From assembly GCA_034408895.1 (NCBI GenBank), contig JAWXCI010000073.1:43440-107439 (forward strand): 64,000 nucleotides of DNA, in the 5' to 3' direction. The notes below the pieces were generated by a model, which searched no databases, was not told the origin of the DNA, and saw only the letters and a program-made list of their open reading frames with translations. The DNA is from UBA4660 sp034408895. GTDB lineage: Bacteria > Bacteroidota > Bacteroidia > Flavobacteriales_D > Sanyastnellaceae. A program made the translations under genes and the position numbers. Shown piece after piece: positions 53,728 to 62,905 of the stretch. Numbering within the stretch: position 1 is the stretch's first letter; each line of letters starts with the position of its first letter.

Positions 53728-53803
53728 TATACTTGCACACTCAAACTTTGGAGATTACACTAAGACTAATGCATACCATCACCCATTTAAACAGGAATTT
53801 TCA

Positions 53804-54592
53804 ATGAGAAGTTTTTTCGGAATTTTACTGTTGGTTGTGTTTCCTACAGCAGCCGCCCTAGCCGGAAGTATAGTACTGGAAGGCAAATACCAGCAACGAA
53901 ACATCTACGTTGTGAACCCAATTGCTGAAGCTGGCGTTGGTTTTTGCGTCTACGAAGTGAACGTGAACGGTGAAATAACAACGGACGAAATCAACTCTCA
54001 GGCTTTTGAGATAGACCTTTCCATTCATGGTTTTAAAATGGGTGATGCCGTTACGGTGGTTATCAAATACAAAGATGGCTGCGAACCCCGCGTACTTAAT
54101 CCCGGAGCACTGGAACCACAACCTACTTTCGAATGCACCAAGATTGAAAGTTCAACCACAGGTATGCTGATGTGGGAAACCACCAACGAAGTAGGAAAAA
54201 TTCCTTATCAGGTGCAGCAGTTCAAATGGAACAAGTGGGTGACCGTGGGGGAAGTGATGGGCAACGGAACCTCGGTGAAAAACAATTACCAGTTTCAAGG
54301 CAATCTCACCACAGGCCTTAATAAGTTTCGTGTAGCTCAAAAATCGTACGAAGGCAATCTTAGGAAATCGCCCACGGTGGAAGTGGTTTCGCCTATGCCA
54401 GCAGTCACCTACTCGTACAACAAAAAACTCAAAGCCATAGAATTTTCGGTGGAGACGTTTTTTGAATTGTACAATGTCTATGGCCAAATTATTAAGCGCG
54501 GATTTGGAAAAACAGCCGACCTCAGCATTTTGCCCAAAGGCGATTATTACCTTAGTTATGACAACAAGACGGAGAAATTCGTGAACAAATAA
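53804..54592 (+). CDS. Exported protein with a degenerate T9SS-like C-terminus
   Basis: The ATG at 53804 gives 262 aa with a signal peptide (S-F-F-G-I-L-L-L-V-V-F-P-T-A-A-A-L-A); the frame opens at 53714, inside acpH. The first half is a beta-rich domain (I-Y-V-V-N-P, G-F-C-V-Y-E-V-N-V-N-G, G-D-A-V-T-V-V-I-K-Y-K-D-G-C), the middle a fibronectin-like stretch (K-F-R-V-A-Q-K-S-Y-E-G). The last 60 residues (F-E-L-Y-N-V-Y-G-Q-I-I-K-R-G, L-P-K-G-D-Y-Y-L-S-Y-D) follow the type A sorting-domain pattern but lack the YPNP entry motif. Export by the T9SS is possible but unproven. Function is unknown. Confidence 0.7.
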   Translation: MRSFFGILLLVVFPTAAALAGSIVLEGKYQQRNIYVVNPIAEAGVGFCVYEVNVNGEITTDEINSQAFEIDLSIHGFKMGDAVTVVIKYKDGCEPRVLNPGALEPQPTFECTKIESSTTGMLMWETTNEVGKIPYQVQQFKWNKWVTVGEVMGNGTSVKNNYQFQGNLTTGLNKFRVAQKSYEGNLRKSPTVEVVSPMPAVTYSYNKKLKAIEFSVETFFELYNVYGQIIKRGFGKTADLSILPKGDYYLSYDNKTEKFVNK

Positions 54593-54615
54593 TTTTTCAA
54601 CGCAAATCGTTGGGG

Positions 54616-54643
54616 AAGCCGGGGATATTCTTCCGGCTTTTTT
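54616..54643 (+). terminator. Intrinsic terminator
   Basis: Arms AAGCCGG (54616-54622) and CCGGCTT (54633-54639) are followed by a T-run to 54643, about 24 bases after the preceding stop. Confidence 0.8.
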
Positions 54644-54686
54644 GTTGCTAAAACATCCTTCCTATTTTGCACGTTAGAATTAATGG

Positions 54687-56126
54687 GTGAAGTTTTCACG
54701 AATCCATATCGTTTTTGGTTTGCTTCTGCCAGCATTGTTTTTGCTTGCTTCATGTGGGCAACCTGAAAAACCGGAAGTTGAGGAACCGGCTTATTCTCCA
54801 CCCATCTCGTTCGACCTGGACAGCATCATTATGCGTGGAAAACTGGTTCTGCTAACCGAGAACAGCGCCACCAGCTACTATCTCTATCGCGGCCAGGCCA
54901 AAGGATTTGACCATGATATGGTGAAGGCTTTTGCAAAACACATTGGTGTGAAACTGGAAGTAAAATTGCTCGATGATGTGGACCAGATGTTCGAAATGCT
55001 GAACACCGGCAAAGGCGATTTGATTGCCACCAATCTTACAGTGACCAACAGCCGGAAAAAAATTGTGGCCTTTAGTGCGCCTGTTTGCACCACAAGACAA
55101 GTGCTGGTTCAGCCCAGGTTCGGTGGAATAAAAGGCGATTCATTGCTCTCATTTATTTCCGACACTGCACAACTGAAAGGAAAAGAGGTTTGGGCGCATC
55201 GCTACTCGGTGTTTTATGAACGGTTGATGCTGATGAACAGCTACCTGGACGATTCCATAAAAATACAGGAAGCGCCTGGGGAATTGAGCACCGATGATTT
55301 GATCCGCCTTGTATCGGAAGGTGAAATTTCGCGGACCATTACAGATGAAAATCTCGCTCAACTGCAGCAAGCGGATAACCCTAACCTCGACATGAGCCTT
55401 GCCATAAGCAATGAAGAAGAAATTGCCTGGGCTATGCGCAGCAATTCTTCCCGGCTTCTTGAAGAAGTAAACAACTGGATGGCTGAGGAAAGCACACAGA
55501 AGAAGATGAAGAAAACGTATTCGAAATATTTCAGCCAAATCGAACGGATGAACTATAACCCGGTGTTTGTTCCACCAATAGTGAGCGATAACCGCATTTC
55601 TGCATACGATGAAATTTTGAAACAGCAGGCGGTAGAATTGGGATGGGACTGGCGGCTGCTGGCTGCCCTCATTTACCAGGAATCGAGGTTCAATCCGAGG
55701 GCTAAGTCATGGTCGGGTGCTTTCGGTTTGATGCAACTTATGCCGGAAACCGCCAGGCGTTTTGGTTGCGACACATCGCAACTGGAGGTGGAAAACATAA
55801 AGGCAGGAGTGAAGTACATCCAGTTTTTAGACCGTATGTGGAAAGATAAAATCATCGACCCCGATGAACGTGTGAAATTTGTACTCGGTTCTTACAACAT
55901 AGGACCGGGACATATTTTCGATGCGCGCGCCATTGCCCGCAACTTGTCGAAGCCCGATACGGTGTGGGAAAACAATGTGGCCGAATGCCTTTTGCTCAAA
56001 ATGCAATCACCTTACTACACCATGGAGGGAGTGAAACACGGATACTGCCACGCCAAGGAGCCCTACCAATTCGTTATTAAAATCATGAACAACTTTCGTT
56101 ACTACCAAGGATTGAAACTCGAATGA
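54687..56126 (+). CDS. mltF: Membrane-bound lytic murein transglycosylase F-like lipoprotein
   Basis: Translation starts at a GTG (54687; no in-frame ATG nearby). A signal and lipobox follow at once (F-L-L-A-S-C), so this is an outer-membrane lipoprotein of 479 aa. Residues about 45-290 form a periplasmic solute-binding-like domain. Residues about 315-470 form a lysozyme-like SLT domain with the catalytic glutamate E332 in Y-Q-E-S-R-F-N-P, then G-A-F-G-L-M-Q-L-M-P. MltF cleaves peptidoglycan glycan strands to give 1,6-anhydro ends. The next gene overlaps by 4 bases. Confidence 0.92.
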   Translation: MKFSRIHIVFGLLLPALFLLASCGQPEKPEVEEPAYSPPISFDLDSIIMRGKLVLLTENSATSYYLYRGQAKGFDHDMVKAFAKHIGVKLEVKLLDDVDQMFEMLNTGKGDLIATNLTVTNSRKKIVAFSAPVCTTRQVLVQPRFGGIKGDSLLSFISDTAQLKGKEVWAHRYSVFYERLMLMNSYLDDSIKIQEAPGELSTDDLIRLVSEGEISRTITDENLAQLQQADNPNLDMSLAISNEEEIAWAMRSNSSRLLEEVNNWMAEESTQKKMKKTYSKYFSQIERMNYNPVFVPPIVSDNRISAYDEILKQQAVELGWDWRLLAALIYQESRFNPRAKSWSGAFGLMQLMPETARRFGCDTSQLEVENIKAGVKYIQFLDRMWKDKIIDPDERVKFVLGSYNIGPGHIFDARAIARNLSKPDTVWENNVAECLLLKMQSPYYTMEGVKHGYCHAKEPYQFVIKIMNNFRYYQGLKLE

Positions 56127-56779
56127 AACTAAGAATTTGCATCGCAATTTTTTTTGCACTCGCACTGTTTATCACTTCATGTAAGAGGGATGATAAATTC
56201 ATGTTTGCCCTTGAAGGCACTGTGAAGAATGCCAGAAGCGGGGCAGGGCTGAGTTCTGCATCGCTCGAACTGAGCCAACAGGAAATTGCAAGCGGAACAT
56301 TTAATGACAACTTTGTTCATGCCGGCCACACGCTTAGTGATGGCAGTGGTTTCTACCGCCTCGACTTTGCACGGGAAAGCGTGGTGGAATACAAACTTGA
56401 AGTGGAAAAAACAAATTACATATCGCGGGAGTTTTCTTTTGTGCCTGTCGATTTTTCAATCGGCAATGCAACAACACAAAACATTGCGCTCTATCCCGAA
56501 GCCTTCATTGTAGTTCATCTTCACAACGATGCACCCACATTTGAAAATGATGTGATGAAATTCCGATTCGATCAGGTGAATTTTGATTGCCAATGTTGCA
56601 TGGGAGGATGGGTGCAGCAAAACGGTGAAGCCGTTGACACCTCTTTTTCCTGTAGGCTTTATGGTGAAACCTGGCTGAAGTACGTGCGCGAAATAACCTC
56701 AGGGCTTTCCGATACACTAATGGAGGATTCTATCTGGTGTCCTTCGTTCATCACTACTCAACTGGACATTTCGTACTGA
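56123..56779 (+). CDS. Small lipoprotein of unknown function
   Basis: The ATG overlaps the mltF stop (ATGA), so translation is coupled. The 218-aa product has a lipobox (L-F-I-T-S-C) and a carboxypeptidase-regulatory-like beta domain at about 30-120 (L-E-G-T-V-K-N-A-R-S-G-A-G-L, L-S-D-G-S-G-F-Y-R-L-D-F). A cysteine pair lies in F-D-C-Q-C-C-M-G-G. I recognise no named family. The tight linkage suggests a partner for the transglycosylase. Confidence 0.75.
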   Translation: MKLRICIAIFFALALFITSCKRDDKFMFALEGTVKNARSGAGLSSASLELSQQEIASGTFNDNFVHAGHTLSDGSGFYRLDFARESVVEYKLEVEKTNYISREFSFVPVDFSIGNATTQNIALYPEAFIVVHLHNDAPTFENDVMKFRFDQVNFDCQCCMGGWVQQNGEAVDTSFSCRLYGETWLKYVREITSGLSDTLMEDSIWCPSFITTQLDISY

Positions 56780-56918
56780 TAGCTTTTCGAAGACTGCCGG
56801 CACATTCATTTTAAACATAGCATTTCTTTAACCTTGTGCAGGCCTACTTATTTCGGACATTCGACCCTTGAAAATTTTAGCCTGACTGCCATAACCTGCA
56901 AGTCATTAATCCATTAAC

Positions 56919-58703
56919 ATGAAAAATATTTATACTCTAATTGCATTGTGCATTTTAACCACAGGAATTTTTGCACAGGAATTTTTGCTTCCACCACACT
57001 TTGCCTCCTCCGATCTTGAATCGATCATATTTAATGAAGACAATACCATTCGTGGTGGAATGACTGATCCTCCCCCTTTCGAAAATCTTCGGGCTATGGC
57101 CGAGTGGGAAGAAGTGCAGGCCATCACTATTGCATGGACTGATTATCCATGCATCCTCAAACAAATAGTGGAAGCCGCACAATTGGAAAGTGTGTTGATC
57201 ATCATCCTGAGTGAGGATGTAGGTGAGACTGAAGACTACCTGACCGGAAGCGCTTGTGGTGGGGCACTTACACTCGACAATGTCACCATCATAGATGCCA
57301 ATTTCGATTCGATATGGATTCGCGATTATGCCGGGAATCCAGTGTATGGCAATGAAGTGGATTCACTCATTATGGTGGACTGGGTTTACAACAGGCCCCG
57401 ACCCAACGATGATGCATCGCCTGAATTGGTTGCAGAGTTTCTTAACCTTCCTTTCTACAGCACCACTGAATCTCCTAACGATTTAATGAACACAGGCGGC
57501 AATTTCATGACCGATGGTTTCGGGACAGCCTTTGCATCAGAACTGGTGTTGCAGGAAAACGATGGTGATGGCAATTACAACATTGACTATCCCACTCACA
57601 GCGAGGAAGAAATTGATATCCTCATTGATGAATTCATGGGCATTGATCGTTATATCAAAATGGAAACACTGCCTTACGATGGCATCCACCACATTGACAT
57701 GCACATGAAACTGCTGGATGAGGAAACCATTATTGCCGGCCAGTTTCCTGAGGATGTAGCTGATGGTCCACAGATAGAAGCTAACATTGAATATGTGCTT
57801 TCCGATTTCAACTCGAAATGGGGAACTCCCTACAAAATCATTTGGGTTCCCATGCCGCCCAGCACAAGCGGACTTTATGCCGACGATGATGCAGCTTACC
57901 GAACCTATACCAACGCAGTGTTCGTGAATGAAACGCTTATCGTTCCATACTACCGCGAGGAATACGATACCGTTGCTTACAACATCCTTAGCAAAGCATT
58001 GCCTGGCTACAACATTGTAGGAATTGATTGTGACAACAATTCTGAACCGATCATCTTCTCAAGCGGAGCTGTGCATTGCATCACTCATGCAATTGGTGTA
58101 GAAGACCCGCTGCTCATTTCTCATCAACCACTTCCAGATACTGACGATACGGTGAATCCATACGAAGCCGTGGCTTACATCGCTCACCGCGATGGAGTTT
58201 CCAACGCAACACTTTGGTGGAAAACAACATTAGGCGGTACTTATTCAAGCATTGACATGAACAATATTGGCAACAATGACTGGAGCGCCTTGATTCCAGC
58301 AAAGGCTGAAGGCACTACTGTTTACTATTACATACATGCTCAGGCCACAACCGGAAAAGAACAAGTGCGCCCCATGCCTGCACCGGAAGGTTACTGGAAA
58401 TTTATTGTGGGTGGAGAAATCGTTGGCGTGAAAGAAGCAATAGAAATTTTTTCATTCAACAGGGTGTTCCCGAATCCTGCAGGAAACATCACATGCGTTG
58501 ACATCAACTCAGCGCATGCCACCGATGCGAAAATTCAACTCGTTGACATGTTCGGAAAAACGATGCTCGAAATTTTTAATGGTGAGCTAAGGAAAGGGCA
58601 AAACAAATTTTTCTTCGAAGCCGAACCGCTTGCTGCCGGTGCCTACCGTTTGGTGATACAAAATGAAAGAAGTACAGTGAGCGAGTTGATGATGGTGAAG
58701 TAA
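56919..58703 (+). CDS. T9SS-exported agmatine/peptidylarginine deiminase family protein
   Basis: This 594-aa protein has a signal peptide (I-Y-T-L-I-A-L-C-I-L-T-T-G-I-F-A-Q) and a guanidino-group-hydrolase domain (about 55-400). The motifs are in order: A-W-T-D-Y-P, W-I-R-D-Y-A-G, N-T-G-G-N-F-M-T-D-G, H-I-D-M-H-M-K, T-N-A-V-F and the nucleophile Cys387 in V-H-C-I-T-H-A-I-G. After a linker and a beta domain (W-W-K-T-T-L-G-G) comes a type A sorting domain (V-F-P-N-P-A-G-N). The family holds agmatine deiminases and the T9SS-exported peptidylarginine deiminase of Porphyromonas gingivalis. Secretion suggests action on external arginine or agmatine groups. Substrate cannot be told from sequence. 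Confidence 0.88.
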   Translation: MKNIYTLIALCILTTGIFAQEFLLPPHFASSDLESIIFNEDNTIRGGMTDPPPFENLRAMAEWEEVQAITIAWTDYPCILKQIVEAAQLESVLIIILSEDVGETEDYLTGSACGGALTLDNVTIIDANFDSIWIRDYAGNPVYGNEVDSLIMVDWVYNRPRPNDDASPELVAEFLNLPFYSTTESPNDLMNTGGNFMTDGFGTAFASELVLQENDGDGNYNIDYPTHSEEEIDILIDEFMGIDRYIKMETLPYDGIHHIDMHMKLLDEETIIAGQFPEDVADGPQIEANIEYVLSDFNSKWGTPYKIIWVPMPPSTSGLYADDDAAYRTYTNAVFVNETLIVPYYREEYDTVAYNILSKALPGYNIVGIDCDNNSEPIIFSSGAVHCITHAIGVEDPLLISHQPLPDTDDTVNPYEAVAYIAHRDGVSNATLWWKTTLGGTYSSIDMNNIGNNDWSALIPAKAEGTTVYYYIHAQATTGKEQVRPMPAPEGYWKFIVGGEIVGVKEAIEIFSFNRVFPNPAGNITCVDINSAHATDAKIQLVDMFGKTMLEIFNGELRKGQNKFFFEAEPLAAGAYRLVIQNERSTVSELMMVK

Positions 58704-58734
58704 AGGCGCTACTCACAATAGCCCTCTATCATAA

Positions 58735-58839
58735 TCCGATAGGTAATCGGGTCAATTTCCGGCAAGAGGCTGTCTCAAAAGCAATAAATCTCCGCGCCTC
58801 CGCGTGAGATATTTTTTCAGGGGCTTTTGAGACAGCCTC
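58735..58839. mobile_element. Palindrome copy and MITE-like element with 17-bp inverted repeats
   Basis: After a degenerate copy of the 18-bp palindrome (58735-58751) lies a 74-bp element. Perfect 17-bp inverted repeats GAGGCTGTCTCAAAAGC (58766-58782) and its complement (58823-58839) flank a 40-base core with CCGCG repeats. There is no coding sequence. The ends recall those of certain insertion sequences in Bacteroidota, but this is from memory. No clear target duplication was found. The rest of the 374-base gap 58704-59077 is AT-rich with no gene. Confidence 0.75.
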
Positions 58840-59077
58840 GCTGACTTACTTAAATAAATTGTTAGATAAAGCTCATTCCGAATATCTGGATTGCAAAAAT
58901 AAAATTTAAGAATGCTATCAAAATATTGCCGTAAGTACGCGAAAATTAAAGGAACAAATTGAGAAGGATCAGTTTAGAGAAAATATAAAAAATTCAGAAA
59001 TCCAATTGAGTTTTTGAAAAATGAATTCATGAGAATACGTAGACGTTAATGACTCAGAATGATCTGGAAATATTAGC

Positions 59078-59521
59078 ATGAAAAGGGTGCAATTGGTATT
59101 AGTTGGTGTGTTAATTCTAGATTTATCATCGACTATTGTGATTCGATATTTATCTATTAATGTAATGGACTTAAAAGTTCCGCATCTTGTTGAAATCAAG
59201 GTGGTCGTGCTTAGTCTATTGACAGCACTTCTTTTGCGAACAATGTGCGGAAAAAAACGTCCAGTAACACTGATTCTTTCGATAGTGCCTTGTTTTGTTG
59301 GGGGTATTTCTAATGCGATTTATTATTTTTTTTTTCCTTATGTGACGTTGCCCCTTACTGAGTTTGTTTATTATCGAGTTATTGTGCTTCTGACAATTCT
59401 ATGTTTTTCTCTATTTGGTGCATTGATTGGCAGTTTGTATCCTAGGAATCCTCGTAAAGAAGACCGGGAAACTAGGAGGTCTAGTGGTAATGATGTTCTT
59501 GACTCACCTAATGAACAATAA
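59078..59521 (+). CDS. AT-rich four-helix membrane protein of unknown function
   Basis: The 147-aa product has about four membrane helices (V-L-V-G-V-L-I-L-D-L near the start, V-V-V-L-S-L-L-T-A-L-L-L, L-S-I-V-P-C-F-V-G-G, V-L-L-T-I-L-C-F-S-L-F-G-A-L-I-G-S-L) and a charged tail. It is visibly more AT-rich than its neighbours and uses codons such as TTA, ATA and AGG more freely. It follows the MITE-like element. Recent acquisition is possible. I recognise no family. The 282-base gap 59522-59803 after it shows only small GC hairpins. Confidence 0.6.
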   Translation: MKRVQLVLVGVLILDLSSTIVIRYLSINVMDLKVPHLVEIKVVVLSLLTALLLRTMCGKKRPVTLILSIVPCFVGGISNAIYYFFFPYVTLPLTEFVYYRVIVLLTILCFSLFGALIGSLYPRNPRKEDRETRRSSGNDVLDSPNEQ

Positions 59522-59803
59522 GGTTATGGCCGCACTTGCGGCACTGGTATACATCGACCAACTTTTGCTTGAACAAGTGCTGATAGCATTGATCAGGTGT
59601 TGAAAATGCTGCTGTGAAATCGTGCATGGTTTTGAACTTTTTCATTGCTGTTTGTTTTTGCAGCAAACCACAACGGGCCTGTTGTAACCAATTTACAATG
59701 GCTTGGGAAGTAAACCGTTAATCCGTGCTATTCGTTCGAGAAACTCCCACCCCCAAAACCTTCCCCAATCGCCCAGTTTTATTCATGTTAAAGGAAGGTG
59801 GCA

Positions 59804-60706
59804 CTACCCACTCTTTCCCCCCTCCCTCTCCTTTTTCCACTCCGCGAACATCTCCAGTATCATCCCATCACTCAAGCCTATTTTAGGAACGAGCATCTCG
59901 GTAATGCGGGCGCTGCGCAGTATGCGCAGGTAGATTTCAGCAGCCGGCAAAATGACATCGGCCCTGTCGGGTTTCAGGCGCAGGCGGGTTATGCGGTGGT
60001 CGTAACTATAGCTCCGCAGCATCGTGTTCAGTTCCTGAAGTTCCGCAAATGACATGGTGGCTCCGGGTTTTTTTCCGGCCAGCTTGTGCAGTGCATTCAC
60101 GTTGCCGCCTGTGCCTATGGCAATTAGTTTTTCGCCACGCTTCAACGAACTTTTTATCCAGTTGCTTATGGCACCCCAGGTGCTAGCCCGCACCGGTGCC
60201 GTGAGCATGCGCACGGTACCCACATTGAAGGAGCGCGCTTTCACCCGTTTGCCATTTCGTATCAGGGTAAGTTCCGTGCTTCCGCCACCCACATCTATGT
60301 AGAGGTAATTGCCGGCACCATTCAGTTTTTGTGCTATGTAGTTGGAGAAAATGAGGTTGGCTTCCTCAGCGCCACTCAGCAATTCTATACTCACGTTTGC
60401 CTCACGCAGCACTTTATCTATTACCTCTTTGCTGTTTTTGGCTTCGCGCATGGCACTGGTGGCGCAGGCGCGCACGTGCTCCACGTTATGTATGTCCATG
60501 AGGTACCAGAAGGCTTTCATTGCCTTCACCAGTTGGCGGATTTTCTCCTTTGAAATTTTTTGGTTCGTGAAAACATCTTCACCCAGCCGGATGGGAACCC
60601 GTGTGAGGGAAACTTTTTCAATGTGAAAATTGCCCTCGTCCGCATACACCTCCTCTATAAGAAGGCGAATGGCATTGGAGCCGATATCTATTGCAGCGAA
60701 TTTCAA
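59804..60706 (-). CDS. Ppx/GppA-type exopolyphosphatase/pppGpp phosphatase
   Basis: This 300-aa protein of the ASKHA fold starts A-A-I-D-I-G-S-N-A-I-R-L-L-I. It has the phosphate loop Y-I-D-V-G-G-G-S-T-E-L at about 135-145 and G-T-G-G-N-V-N near 198. It lacks the C-terminal HD-like domain of longer Ppx proteins, as is usual for the short Bacteroidota form. It would hydrolyse polyphosphate or pppGpp. It lies between the AT-rich gene and a T9SS cargo gene. Confidence 0.9.
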   Translation of the reverse strand: MKFAAIDIGSNAIRLLIEEVYADEGNFHIEKVSLTRVPIRLGEDVFTNQKISKEKIRQLVKAMKAFWYLMDIHNVEHVRACATSAMREAKNSKEVIDKVLREANVSIELLSGAEEANLIFSNYIAQKLNGAGNYLYIDVGGGSTELTLIRNGKRVKARSFNVGTVRMLTAPVRASTWGAISNWIKSSLKRGEKLIAIGTGGNVNALHKLAGKKPGATMSFAELQELNTMLRSYSYDHRITRLRLKPDRADVILPAAEIYLRILRSARITEMLVPKIGLSDGMILEMFAEWKKEREGGKSG

Positions 60707-60790
60707 CCGTTCAGTGTTGCCGCCAAAGAAATTTCAATGCTGAAACGAGAGCAAGAAATAGTGGGAAATGTTATGCACAGATGGAAGTCT

Positions 60791-62905
60791 TCAACGGAAA
60801 AGAACCACATGGCCTTGCCACGCATGTTTCTCCGGTTCGTTTCCCTTTGCTTCAATTACCCAATTGTAAACACCATCCCGCGCGAAGTGTTCTCCTCCAT
60901 GCACCCCACCAGTCCATGCTTTCAGGGCATCATCGGTTTCAAAAATCACTTCACCCCATCGGTTGAAGATGATGAGCGAATACTCTGTTGGATCATAAGA
61001 AAACTGCGGCAGAAAAACTTCGTTGATGTCATCTCCGTTCGGAGAAAATGCGTTGGGGACAAAAACCATGAAGTCATCTTCAATAATGATGGTCTGCGTG
61101 ATGCTATCCGTGCAGCCATAGATGTCAGTAACGATAAGCGTAACTTCATAATTCATTCCCACAGGCGGAAATTCCAACTCCAGCGATGCCTCATCGGACT
61201 GGAAAAAAACAGGATTGCCGAACTCCCAATGGCTTGCCGAATCATTCAGCGATTGATTGGTAAAAGTGATAATGGGACTGGTCACAGATGCAGTTTGCGG
61301 GTCGGCATCGAAGTTGGCGACTATGCTAGGTGGTTCATCAAGTGAAATGATTTCGGAAAAAGTGCATCCGGCAAAATCAATTGCGGTAAGGGTATAAGGT
61401 TGCGCACAGAGTCCTGTAAAAAGGATATCATCACCCATGATAATTTCATCACCGACTGAAACTGTCAATTCTCCATCCTGATAAATTACCTGCACATTGC
61501 CATCACAGAAATCATGACATGAAGCATCAGTCACCACCACCTCCGGTTCAAGCGGAAATGAGAACGTGATATTCACCACATCCTGCACCACACATTCGCC
61601 CAAAGTTGCCGTTTCGGTGAGTGCATAAGTACCAGGTAGTTGGCTAGATGCTGTTGAGTTTGGACTTCCGGCATCACTGAATGAAACCTCAACGGGGGCA
61701 TTCCAGGTAATACTTCCACCGGTGGAAGCGCCTTCGAGAATCGTCTGCATGTCACAAGGAGTTTGGTCATCACCAGCATCCACCGACAACACGAAATTTT
61801 CCACTTCGATGTTTTGAGTGAGCGTACATCCAGTCGCATCCTCCAGTGTTGCGTTGTAAAAACCGGGAGTCAAATCCTCCATTGTGAAATCGGGTTGAAC
61901 ATCACCATCAAAAGTGAGCGTGAGTGGTTCCGTACCTCCTGACACGTTTATGATTTCTACAATTCCTCCCTCGCCATTGCAGGCATCGGTCACATCAAAT
62001 TCAAAAGTCATGGGGTCTGTCACAGCAAAATCAAACGAGCCGGTGAACTGGTTGCCACAGGCATCTTCCACGTAGTTCATCACATCAAGAACGGTAAGCG
62101 TGTAATTGCCTTCCGGATTGATAGCACCGTTAACAGTAAGAGTGAATGAATCTGTAAACTCATCGGTTGCACCTGCATCATTGGCGACTGTAGAAACTGT
62201 AAAATCTCCCCCGGTACCTGAAATGGTGAAATCATCGGGCTGCACTGAATCAATGAAGATGCCTTCAGAAAAAATAATTTCCAGTTCGCTGGCAGCACAA
62301 TTGGGGATTACCGAAATAATGGTCGGTGCCACATCATCAAAAATGGAAGCCTCAGCAAGGCCAAAGTCGAGCGAAAAACCCTGGATTGAACCGGTCCAGT
62401 TCATCACCACCAGTGAATATGTTTCTCCTTCAGTTACAAAAAGGTCTTCATTAAAAGGTGGCCCCAGTATATCTCCCGGACCGTTGCTGTTGCCAATACC
62501 ACCCAAATCTGTGGAAATTCCTGTGGTGCCATTAGGTGGAAAAATTGTTCCCCATGAATTGCAACTCACTTCCGGTGAATTGCCGCTGTTTATGCCTTCG
62601 CAACCATTGTCCGTGATATTAAATAATGACCAGTCGTAGTCATCATCGAGGTTATTCGGTTCAAGAATAAAGTTGAGGATTCCGCTTTCCTGTACAGTGA
62701 AGGTGTACCAGGTGCTGTTGAATTCGCCTGAGGTCTGGCAACTGCCTGGAGCAACTTCCCAAACGCTGCCAGTGCCGACAGGGGCATCCGTTTCTTCATA
62801 CAAATCATCACACACCACGATTGCACCATTGCAATCGCCAATATTCTGCGATAGAAACGGCATGGACACAAATAAGAATAGTATGACAGTTGAAAAGGTA
62901 TTCAC
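60791..62905 (-). CDS. T9SS type B cargo protein with Ig-like and SprB-type repeats
   Basis: The GTG at 62905 starts a signal peptide (V-N-T-F-S-T-V-I-L-F-L-F-V-S-M-P-F-L-S-Q) and is preferred; the frame runs upstream to 63145 with no sensible leader. The 704-aa product begins N-I-G-D-C-N-G-A-I-V-V-C-D-D-L, a frequent N-terminal domain of Bacteroidota surface proteins. A bacterial Ig-like unit with S-E-G-I-F-I-D-S follows, then SprB-like repeats (C-H-D-F-C-D-G-N-V), a PKD-like unit (F-T-N-Q-S-L-N-D-S-A-S-H-W-E-F) and a type B sorting domain (V-P-N-A-F-S-P-N-G-D-D-I-N, F-N-R-W-G-E-V-I-F). Adhesion is the likely role. No PorP/SprF gene is adjacent. Confidence 0.82.
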   Translation of the reverse strand: MNTFSTVILFLFVSMPFLSQNIGDCNGAIVVCDDLYEETDAPVGTGSVWEVAPGSCQTSGEFNSTWYTFTVQESGILNFILEPNNLDDDYDWSLFNITDNGCEGINSGNSPEVSCNSWGTIFPPNGTTGISTDLGGIGNSNGPGDILGPPFNEDLFVTEGETYSLVVMNWTGSIQGFSLDFGLAEASIFDDVAPTIISVIPNCAASELEIIFSEGIFIDSVQPDDFTISGTGGDFTVSTVANDAGATDEFTDSFTLTVNGAINPEGNYTLTVLDVMNYVEDACGNQFTGSFDFAVTDPMTFEFDVTDACNGEGGIVEIINVSGGTEPLTLTFDGDVQPDFTMEDLTPGFYNATLEDATGCTLTQNIEVENFVLSVDAGDDQTPCDMQTILEGASTGGSITWNAPVEVSFSDAGSPNSTASSQLPGTYALTETATLGECVVQDVVNITFSFPLEPEVVVTDASCHDFCDGNVQVIYQDGELTVSVGDEIIMGDDILFTGLCAQPYTLTAIDFAGCTFSEIISLDEPPSIVANFDADPQTASVTSPIITFTNQSLNDSASHWEFGNPVFFQSDEASLELEFPPVGMNYEVTLIVTDIYGCTDSITQTIIIEDDFMVFVPNAFSPNGDDINEVFLPQFSYDPTEYSLIIFNRWGEVIFETDDALKAWTGGVHGGEHFARDGVYNWVIEAKGNEPEKHAWQGHVVLFR

